From positions 31,007,501 to 31,071,500 of the forward strand of contig NC_091971.1 of NCBI RefSeq assembly GCF_036711975.1: a DNA stretch of 64,000 nt, read 5' to 3'. Below, in pieces: positions 12,801 through 24,800 of this stretch. The notes beneath the pieces were generated by a model. That model saw nothing but the letters and a program-made list of their open reading frames with translations. It searched no databases and was not told where the DNA came from. Position 1 is the stretch's first letter. Each line of letters starts with the position of its first letter. The DNA is from Onthophagus taurus (lineage: Eukaryota; Arthropoda; Insecta; Coleoptera; Scarabaeidae). The position numbers and the translations under genes were made by a program.

Positions 12801-15800
12801 GGATGGTTACTGTAGGCTTGGATCAAGAACAATTTAAAGGTGTTAACGATTTGAACGAGAAAATTTCTGAAATAGAAAAGGTTCAAAGTCTTCAAGAAGA
12901 AGTCCACAAGAAAAAACTAAAAATAAACGAAAGTCAAGAAGAAAATGCTGAGAAACAAGAGAAAAATAGCACAAAGAAATCCAATAAAAAAGATAAGAAA
13001 GTTTCTAAAAATATTGTTATCATAAAAGATGAAACAATAAATATGATAGATAATAGAATGGTTTTAAGAAGCAGAAAACCAATTAAATCGGAAAAAGTAA
13101 AGGTTGATTATGTAAACTCCGGTCAAAAACAATCAAAAATTAGCCAAGATCATGCTCATGAAATTTCTCAAAATGATCATAAAGATCACGAAAATATTGA
13201 GAAGAATGTCGCAGCCAAAAAATTTGCAAAGAAAAAATCAAAAATATCTAAATTAACTCACGAAAACGCCCCCCAAAATGATGATAATGACAGCAACGTT
13301 TTAGAAAATAAAGAAAGTGTTATAAAGAAAGAATCGAAGAAAAAGTCAAAATCAACCACATTAACACCTGAAAAATCTTGTCAAATTGATCGCAAAGAGA
13401 GTGAAGATGTAGAAAATATTAAGGAGAAAAATTTAATAAAAGAATTTAAAAAGAAATCAAAAATAACCAAATCAGCCGTCGATGAAATTTCCAAAAATGA
13501 TCACATAAACAACGAAATTATGGAAAATAGCGGGACTACCCTAATACAACAATCCCATAAGAAAAAGTTGAAAAACTCAAAAGCAACCAAAGTTGATTCG
13601 TCTCAAACTGGCCTTAAAGACTCTGAAATTGCAGAAAATATTGATTATCGTAAAGATAAAAAAAGTATGGAATATGTAATTAAAACATCTGACAAGAAAA
13701 AATCAAAAACAACCAAGGTCACTTCTACGAATTTGTCCCAAACTGATCATAAAGACTATGTTTTAGAAAATATTAAGAAGAAGGATAAGAAAATGGGAAA
13801 ATCAAATAAAACGGCTCGCAATGAATCTTCCCAAAATGATCACAAAGATTATGAAAATATGGAAAATGTTATGGAGGATGTGACACAAAAGGAATCTAAA
13901 ACAATAACTAAGAAAATTCGTGAAAAAGTTATGATATTAAAAGATAAAGTGTACCTCGATGAAATTGATAACTCATCTTCACAAAACATAAAGGAAAAAT
14001 CTTGTGATTCAAGGGCATCCACTAATTCGACAATAATCAGAAGAAGACGACGCATTTCTTCCCATCATAATCCTTTAAACAGTTCTGATGATGAGGATGA
14101 ACAAGTTGTAAGCGAAGGTATAATTGAAGCTCTGCCTCTGATTGATAAAAAATCAGACGCAACACTAATGAATCTATCGGATCGTAACGTTGAGTTTTCT
14201 CAACCTTTAAGTGAAGCAAGCACCATTCGAGAAAGATTGGTAAAACTAGATGAAACTATGAAATCTAATCATTCGGAAAACGATATTATTAATGAACGAC
14301 TTAATGATTCAATGTCATCTTCGATAATCGGAAGAAGACGACGAATTTCTTCCCATCACAACCCCTTAAATAGTTGTGATGAGGATGAACAAGAAGGAAG
14401 CGAAAATATAATTGAAGCTATACCTCTGATTGATAAAAAATCAGACACATCATTAATTAATCAAACGGATCGTAATGTCGAGTTTTCTCAACCTTTAAGT
14501 GGAGCAAACAATGTCCGAGAACGTTTGTTAAAACTAGATGAAACTATGAAATCTAATCATTCAGAAAATATTATTATTAATGAACGATTTAATGATTCAA
14601 TGTCATCTTCGATAATTGGAAAAAAACGACGAATTTCTTTCCATCACAACCCCATAAACAGTTGTGATGAGGATGAACAAGAAGGAAGCGAAAATATAAT
14701 TGAAGCTATACCTCTAATTGATAAAAAATCAGACACAATATTAATGAATCTATCGGATCGTAATGGCGAGTTTTCTCAACCTTTAAGTGGAGCAACCACC
14801 ATTCGAGAAAGATTGGTGAAACTAGATGAAACTATGAACTCTAATCATTCAGAAAACATTAATATTAATAAACGACTTAATGATTCAATGTCATCATTGA
14901 TAATTGGAAAGAGACGACGAATTTCTTCTCATCACGACTCCTTAAATAGTTGTGATGGGGATGAACACGAAATAAGCGAAGATATAATTGAAGATATACC
15001 TCTGATTGAAAAATCAGTTGTAGAACCAATGAATTTATCGGATCGTAATGGTGAGTTTCGTCAACCCTTAAGTGGAGCAAACAATGTCCGAGAAAGATTG
15101 GTGAAACTGGATGAAACTATGGAATCTAATCATTCACAAAACATTATTATTAATGAACGACTTAATGATTCTATGTCATCTTCGATAATCGGAAGAAGAC
15201 GACGAATTTCTTCTCTCCACAACCCATTAATCAGTTCTGATGAAAATGAAGAAGAACAAGTAAGCGAAGATATAATTGAAGCCACTCCTCCGATTGAAAA
15301 ATCTATCGTAAAGCGGAATACTGTAACAAGTTGTGACAATGAAATTGCTCAACCATTAAGTGGAGCAAGCACTGTTCCTTTGGATTTCAATGCGTTAATA
15401 GATCAAGAACCACGGCATCCAAAAGTTGATGAATCTGTAAACATGCCGTCTCTTAAACGATTACGGGAAGATGAACAAGAACAAATAAAGAATGGTATAA
15501 CACCTACCGAAAAGTCTATTTTACCTTTAAGTGGTGTAAGTACCATTGCTTTGGATACCGATCAAACACAACAATCAAATGCTGATGACCACATTTTTCC
15601 AATATTGCCATCTCCTAAAAGATCACGGGAAGATAAAATATTGAAATGCGATCCAATAAGGGAATATTTTGATCCTAACTATAAAATGGTTAAGTCGTAT
15701 TTAAACTGCATGTTGAAACATGTCGAGGTAAAACCGAGACAGGATCCAGAATGCTCGAATACAACGCAAATTGAAAAAGTTCCCCATGACTATTTTAACA

Positions 15801-18800
15801 GGTAAGATAGGATATGTATTCTTTTTTGAGCAACTAAGCAAAAAATTAATCCGTACAAATTTTAACTGTGACTATGTGATTTTAACCGCTAAAACTACAC
15901 GATTAATATCTGTAATTATACAGTCTGCCTCAAAAGTATGTCGTTATCATTCAAAACACGATTTGAATTGAACCAGGCTTTTATGAGTCCGTTGAATGCA
16001 TTTTGACTATTTCTCAACATCACCCTCATATCTCTCGACATGGTCCCTTCATCATATATCTATATTATCTATAATATGTCGCTCGTGTTTTCCTGAAATA
16101 TCGTCTTTGGTAGCTAAATCGTTTCTGACATATCTTAATACAATTCCTAACATTTCTCAATAATCAATACCGATCTTGATATAGTTAAGAATTGTCATGG
16201 AAATATTGAAGCAACGTCTAATGTCTCTCAGTCATATTTCTAATTATCGCAAGGTCATCTCTGATATCTCTCAATATCGGCCCTAATATCGTGGAATATC
16301 GCCTTTTTTTCTTAAAATAACGTCTTTAGCATTAAAATCGTTTCTAAATATAATAATACCTATCATTTCTCAACACTCTGCCAGTTTCTCTCAAGATGTC
16401 CCCTATTCTATATCTATATTATCCTTGATATAGCTAAGCATCGTCGTAGGAATTTTAAGCAACGTGTAATGTCGCCCAACATTATCCTTAATATCTCTCG
16501 AGATCTCTCATTATCGTGCTTAATCTTCGAATATTTTAACTTTTTTCCCTAATATCATCTTTGGAATTAAAATTGTTTCTGACATGTCTCAAAATATTCC
16601 TCTCAAGATATTCCCTATCAAATATCAATATCTCTCGATACTATCCCTGATGCTCATTTGATTCGATCTTTTTTTTATTAGCCCATATATTTTACTATAA
16701 TCATTTTTTTATCACTTTTAGTTTTCCGAAAATTGAGTCATTTTTGTATAATGGAAAACCATACTACATATTGTAACATTTTCTAATAGGGCTATAAAAG
16801 ACGTATATAATGATACCCCAAAATCAAATATTGGTAAATTAGTTTTTATTATACATCTAAATAAAAATTTGTGAAAAATATGGACTCTGCAACTTTTAAA
16901 GAATGTCCCAACTCTTAGATTTTTCTTAGTTCGATCGAGCATGTAAAAATTAACAGATGCAAGACTACGTATCCATATTTATACCGCTCGTTATTCAGTC
17001 CTACGAAAAATCTACGGGGTGGGATCTACTTTAAAAGTTGTGCCCAGTGCAGAACTTTGTTTGGTAGTCAGTCTTGACCCATTCTTTGTTCAGGGTCTCT
17101 CATGTCGAGGTAAGTCTATATATAGTCTACATATATACATGGTGTTTCACTTAAAACTCCCAGGCCAAGTATCTCTAGAATAGGTTGAGGTATTTTAGTT
17201 TTGTAAAAAGTTGGGTTAAAGTTCATAAATGACTTCAGTTCTTAAGTATTATTATTTTGCATTGTACAAAAATAAAGGTGGCGCTGCTGTGAAAAGAAAC
17301 TTTCCCTTCAACGCAAACTTTTTATTAGATGCATGTGATAGAATATCAAAAACTGTGCAAGTTTTCTTATTAACATTGATTTTAAAACGACATTCAAAGA
17401 TATTTAATAGGAAAGTAAAAAAGAATTGAAATAAAATTATTTATAGAAACAAACAAAATGGTCAGAACATTATTTTCTAACATACAAAATAAAAACAAAA
17501 TAACATGTTAGGCTATCAAATAAAATTTTCACCATAACAATCATTGGTACAACCAAAAAAACTTATAACTGTTCAAAATTACTTCCATTTTCATACAATT
17601 CGAACAGTCTTATCAGTTCAACATTACATACTCTAAGTAATGTGGCGCAATTACTTGCATTAACACTTGCATACATTTTTGCGTATAAATCCGCCATATC
17701 GGATATAGGTTCTTTATACACATTCGCTTTTAAAGAATTCAAAAAAAAGGGAAGCGGCGTTAAATCAGGGGATCTCGAAGGTCACCTTATATCACCATTT
17801 GTACCAATTCATCCTCCTGGAAATGCGAATACCTGCGATCCAAATACTGAATACCACATCGTTGTTTTTAAAGCGTCCGGCAAATCATTAAGCAGTTCAG
17901 GAAGGTTGTTCTGGAGAACCTCCAGGTAACGGTGACTTGTTAACGTATCGTGGTATAAATAAGGTCCTACCAAAGTTCCATTGATTATTCCACACCAAAC
18001 ATTGACCCAAAAAATCGTTTGATTCTTTGTTTGTACCCATGTCGACTATTTTGTTTGCACACTATTCCATTATTATGGAAACGACGTTTTTAAAATTCGA
18101 TGGCACGACGTAACAGAAATTTGCGTGTCTTCCTTTAATTGTCACAATGAACTCATTTTTCTCTCTGTCGTTATAGTTTCTTAAATGATCCAACATTGGT
18201 AAGGTTTGTGCATAAATTTATAAATGTTTTTCGATCTGAAATTGTATATTATTAATCATTTTAAGTTAAAATTTTAGCTGTTAATTTTAAGATACACTAA
18301 ATTACTCCATAAAGTAATAAAATAATCAAACAATAATGAACAATGTACACGGTTTCTATGTAACCCATGTCATAACCATCTTAATTCTATCAGCATATTT
18401 TCGTTCAAAATAAAATTTTCTCAATATTAATACTAAATATCTTCGTAACCACTAACTTTTGAAATCAATGTTAATAAGGAAAGTGCACAGTTTTCAATGT
18501 TCCATCACATGCACCTAATAAAAAGTTTGTTAAAAACTTCTTACAAAACTAAAATATCTCAACCCATTCCAGAGATACTTGGCCTGGGAGTTTTAAGTGA
18601 AACACCTGTATCTGGTAAACTGCTGGCACTATTTTTGTGAAAATTTGCATAGATAAGCGTCTAATTAGCATCTAAGTAGGACAATTATTACATCATCAAC
18701 AATTTCGTTATTTATTTTCATTGTATTTCTTATGTCTTCGTTTCTACTGCTTTCCAGTCTATATTTTCCAGCAAGTCTTTTCTAGTAATCCGACTCTTTG

Positions 18801-21800
18801 GTTTTTAGTGTTTTTGCTGTCTTATCTTTATAGACTACACTTTACAGCTATATACTTCTAATTATAAAGTTGTATATTCTGTGCTGTCTCTTTCCATGTA
18901 TATTTATGGACAGTGTTGGCAGAACTCATGTAGAACTTTCAGCTGATTTTGTTCGCATATTTGTATAAATATTCATAATTTCCAACAACATCTGTATCCT
19001 TTTTTCCCACCCTACCATTAAAGTCTCCTACAATAATTACTTCTCCTGACGTACCGATCTGTACAATTTCTTCATTTAATTGTTCGACTAATTGATCTTT
19101 ATTATGGTTACTTTATATACAGGGTCTGTCACGATGAGCTGAGTCTATATGTATATGGTAAACAACTGACACTATTTTAGTGAAAATTTGCATACAGGGT
19201 TTACCCGAAGTGTTCGTTTCAGCTAAAATATTTTCAGTTTTCTCCAACTTCCGGTTATACCGGAAATGGACCCCAACTTCCTTATTTTAAATGAAATGCA
19301 GCAATTTTTATTGAATTTTCGAGATCCCCGCTAAATTTTAAGGAAATATAATTTGATATAAGTTATCATATGAATAGAGTGCACCATTTTTAAATTATTT
19401 CAGTTTTTTCGAAAATTTTGGCAGATGCAACCCTTCACAATAAAAATAATTTTTTGAAATTACACTCGAGTCCGGCCAAATATTTTCAGGGTTTTCACAG
19501 AAAGGACTCATAGCTTACATAACCCTTGAAAAGTTTTTTAAAAAATTATATAGGCTGGTCAGAAATTTGCGCAGAATTTCCCTATTTCGAAAAGTCGAAA
19601 ACTTCATTTTTTTAAGTGACAACCCCAATTTTTTTCTGCACCGGAAACGTGCAGGAAATACGCTGGAAAATAAGGGAACTTTGTCATTACATCCCTATAT
19701 CTAAAATGTACGGTTTTCGTAGAAACTTGAAAAAAATGAAATTTTCTTGGTTATTAGTAAATGTAAAATTGTCAGTTGTTTTTGGTTTGAAGCAACCAAA
19801 CCGTAGAAACAAAAACTATCGCATTAAAACAAATAATTTGACGTTTACGTAGCAAAAGTGTTAATCATGTTCCGTTTAGGATCATTCAAGCCCTTGTGCA
19901 ATTGTTATCAAACCGAATTTTAAAAAACTGTTTTCACAATCAGAAAGAACGCTCCTTCAAATATCTTAATTTTAGGATTTAGTAATTGTAGAACGTATGG
20001 CCAGTTTGTTAGAAAGCACAAAAGAGTTAAACCAATCGTAGATAGCGAAGAAAATGAAATTACAGTTTTGGAGTTTTTCAGAGCGTATCCTGAAAATTCG
20101 TTATTAGATGCTAAAAGAGATTTGGGAATATCTGAGAAAAGCAATCACAGGATTTTAAAAACATAACTTTCATCCTTATTCTTATTCATTGGCACAAAAT
20201 TTAAGGCCAGGTGACGATCAAAGGAGAATTGATTTTTGTCAACTTATGTTGATTAAAACTCAAGAAGATAAAGATTTTTGGAAAAAATAATTTGGACGGA
20301 TAAGGCGAAATTTTACAAGAATGATGTATTTAACCGGCATTTATTTAACTCTCCTTATTGGAGTGAGTGGATACTGGAGTTTTTATGTTTTAGTTGTCAT
20401 AAAAAATTATGGAGTGCTGCACTTTTATAACGAAAATTTGAATGGTAAGCTTATTGGAAATTGTAGGGTAAATTTTGTTTCTAATTTTTGTTCATTATTT
20501 CGAAACATATCTAGAAATTCTGCAAAATTATAGTGCACTTATATATAACTTTGTACAAAATCGTTTTGAGAATCGTTGGATCCCCATATCACTCCATTAG
20601 ATTTTTCTTGTTCGGGTTGTATGAGAGATATCGTGTATGCTACACCAATCACAACAAAGGAAGAATGCCAAGAAACAGGTCGTAATGCATTTCGATCTCT
20701 TTCTTTCGCAGAAATTCGGAGTGCAACTCATGTTGGGTTCTTAAAAAGAAAGCATAAATGTTTGGAAGTTGAGCGCAACCAGTTCAAACATTTACTATAG
20801 TTATATCAATTTTTCGTTCTTGTTTTTTGTTTTTTCATATGTTGTTAAATATAGTACCTTCATTTCTCTTCTGCTGTTATAAGAAAATCATATAATCAAG
20901 AAAATTTCATTTTTTTCAAGTTTCTACGAAAACCATACATTTTAGATATAGCGATGTAATGACAAAGTTCAAACCTTGAGAATATTTGGCCGGACTCGAG
21001 TGTAATTTAAAAAAATTATATTTATTGTGAAGGTTTGCCAAAATTTTCGAAAAAACTGAAATAATTCAAAAATGGTGCACTCTAGACATATGATCAAATT
21101 ATATTAAACTTTAGCGGGGATCCCGAAAAATAACCGGAAGTTGGAGAAAACTGAAAATATTGAAACGAGCACCTCGGATAAACGTTATATGCAAATTTTC
21201 AGAAAAATAGTGCCAGTAATTTGCCACATACGTGTAGACTCGTTTCGTCGTGACAGACCTGTACATGTATTAGATTCATTTATTGGTTCCTATGTTGTTA
21301 TCAATTTCCTGAAGCTTCTATGTATAGCAATAGATTATTCCTGCTTCACTCTGTCCTTCTTTATAATAAATGTAGGAAAACCTAATATTTATAATTTACA
21401 AATTGTGTTAAAATGTATGAAACCCGTCGTTACAACTCATTTGTTATGATACATTTTTAAATTACGATTTTTTCAAACAAGATATACAGGCTGATCCGTT
21501 ACTAATGGGACACAGAGCAACACTGAATTCCTTTACGTACAATTGTTAATAATAACGAAGATACAGATGGTTAAAGTTAATATTTTATTTTTATTTTTCT
21601 TTAATAATTTCGCTTTCTCTTACATTAGGAACGTGAAAATTGGTACATTACCATTTTTAAGATGATAAATAATAATTTGGTATTCGTTTTGATCTATTTT
21701 TCAGATGGCGGCTACCCTAAAAAACCTCCCTTAAAGTAGTCATCTTTTTCATCGTTAAAATTTTTATAACTCACACAACTTGAAACTGTTTCTCAGACAG

Positions 21801-24800
21801 TTTTACATAAATTTGGTATACCTACCAATCTTCTCTAAAGTTCTCCGTTTCCAAGATAATTACTGTTTAAGCAAATTGCAAAATTTAACTAGGTATGCTC
21901 AAAGAACATTAGTTGGCGTTGAAAATGATTTTATTTAGTCAAACACTAGACTAACACTGTTAATTGACATTAATACTACAGTATTAATGCTAATTGTCAG
22001 TGGAAATTATTAAAGAAAAACGAAAATAAAGCATTAATTTTAATAATCTGTATCTTCGTTATTATTAACAATTGAGATGATTAACAATTGTACGCCAACT
22101 AATGTTTCCTGAGCATCAAGGGCGTCGCCAGCCAGTGGGCCAGAGGGAGGCACGACAAAAAAATTGAAAAATAACACCAAATTATTTAAAACATAATTTT
22201 CGTGGCTTCTTCGCGAATTGGTCAACCAGATTATTAATAAAACCCTCAAAGTTTTGAAAAATATGCTTCCTATACATATTCATCATGGGAAGACCATTGA
22301 GATGACATTCTGCCACAGTGCTTCTAAGCCAGGTTTTACTGTCCTCAAGCTGCTAAAAGATCATTCAACAGTATATGTCGTGCAGGGTAAAGTGACCAAA
22401 ATTATAAAGGCTTTTCTCGTTTCAGGGAAAAAAATGTCGGCATCTTTTATGACATCCACAACACTTAATTCTTTTGAGTCAGGTTTATCTTGCCATAGTT
22501 TTTTCCATAATATTTTTCCATTTCGTTGTTGATATTTGATAAATTGTAAAATTGGGAAAAGACTTCACCAGCTTCTACGAAGTCTTCAAGGGACATGTCT
22601 AACATTTGAGTTGGGTGTAATTTAGATAAGGAAAATGACGGGGTGTTTTCTTCAGAAAAGCGAACTTCAAAAGAATTAATAATCGAGTCTAAGTATGGTA
22701 TTATTAAAGACCTCCGCCAGAATTCTGAGGGGCTTGCTGCTGGGTGGTTGTTCTGATGTTGTTGTCTCTCAACAATACGGGGCATGAAGACATGAAGTCC
22801 TTTCATGTCTTCTCCCAGTCCAAGTTTTTCTGCAACGATAGTAGCGTCCCTAATAATTCCATTTGTGACGTTTTCTGGACCGTTACGGTGGTTTTCTATA
22901 AATTCCAAAAGGCGGATAATGTGCTGGGATGCCTTACCTGCATTCAAAGCTACGGATTGGAGCACGTTTACCACAGGTTTCATCATAGCCGAGTATTTGG
23001 CTATCAAAATAAAGCTGAGAATAAACGAAACTCTAGAAGCTGCTGCATGGAGCTGATAAGTGTTTTTGCTAGTCGCATTATTTATTCGGAATAATTAAAG
23101 AATACCTGTCCCACTTAAAAATCGATGATTTTTTTTTTAATCGGTAGGAAATGACTCAAAAGATGTGTTAATGATAAAAAAAAAGTGCGGAAAAGTGTAG
23201 TACTTACCGAAAAATCACTTTAAAGTTGCGATTTGACGTTTCTTTTTGGAAGTTAAAAGCAATGTTAAAATTGCATTTTCGTATTAAATTCTAACCTGAA
23301 ATTGTTTAATTTATACCCACGCACAAAATAAAAAGTTATTTTCACTAAACTTGTTGAGATTACAACATATTTTCGGATGAAAACCTTGTTTCTTAGGCTA
23401 TCAATGCAGAACGACAATTAAATGGCGTTAGATAGAATTGTTTCTACCAAATGTGTGCTAATAGACTTTATGTTAATAGATTGTGTATCAATTGATCTGT
23501 CAAACGACTAAAATATCTTTAAATTGTAAATATCAATGATAAATAAGTATAGTAGCTTATTTAATAATAGTTTGCTTAAATTAAAATAGTTATTAAAAAA
23601 GACATGTGTATACATGGTTACAAAATAAAAATAAATAAATAACCCGTGTGACGATAGCAACAAACTGTGCATTTAACCAAATGACAATTACAACTGACAA
23701 CACAAGCAATGTTAACCATGTAGTTTCGTATTAAATCCTAACCTCAAATTGTTTAATTTATACCCACGCACAAAATAAAAAGTTATTTTCACTAAACTTG
23801 TTGAGATTACAACATAATTATTCATAATAACACCTATGTGAAGTTAGCCCCCAACTAAATAGCATTTTACATGTATAGTATTTTGATTATAACATGAAAA
23901 CCAGTGAACCGATTTCGATAAATAATGTCTCATTCAAAAGCTTAATCCTTGGCCAATACGAAAGTGGAAATGCCCGTGAAAATTTGAAAACTCTTTCGAA
24001 TTTCGCTAAAACGTCAAAATAATGCGAAGATACACGAAAATAACACAAAATTGACCTTCTTTAAGTGGTGATAACTCGTAAACGATGTACCCGATGATCA
24101 AAATCTATACGTCACTCGATTCGTCATAGTGTCTTCTATCGAAATCACAAAATGCTCGATTTCAATTCTCTCCCGCTAAGTTTATACAGCCCTCGGAATG
24201 ACACCGTCTTCGGCTCGTTGTTTATGCACGTGTGAACGCTCGTGCTATTAATTAATTTTTAATTTAAACTAAATCGACTATAATTAGAGAACAGTTTGAC
24301 GGATTTTAATGTTTTATATCTCAATCGAAAGTTTGTGTCTGGCTAAATGCTGTTGTCGAAATGCCCGATTCGAAATATTTAAGCATTTTGATTAAAACAC
24401 AATAAACGAATTAATTAAACACATCAATTATCTCCGTAACTAATTGACCAATTTTAGTCATCAAAATCTCGGTAGAAAGTATGATTTGCAATGAATGCGA
24501 GGTGACTGGTTTTCTTGTTATAATCAAAATACTATACATGTAAAATCCTATCTAATTGGGAACTAGGAAAATTTGGAGCTAACCTCGCATAGGTCATAAT
24601 GACTAAGTGCCTGTCGTTACATAGACTGTGTGTCTATTAACTGTGTACAAAAGCGTCGCCAGATAGGAGCAAAGATAGATTAGAAAAAAGAAATTGAATA
24701 GAATATACGATACAAATAGATTCTAAAAATCTATTTGAAATGTTTATAATCTGTTATCGCATTTAAATAGAGAGCATGAGAGTTAAAAGACTTCAAACCA

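Noticed and set aside
13849..15339. Four minus-strand open frames in the repeat exon
   Set aside because: They recur with the 285-291-bp period and are antisense shadows of the coding repeat.
22465..23007. 180-codon frame as a host zinc-finger MYM/THAP0-like gene
   Set aside because: It lies inside an element with hAT ends and an 8-bp target duplication and is separated from its N-terminal half by a foldback insertion, so it is a transposase pseudogene.
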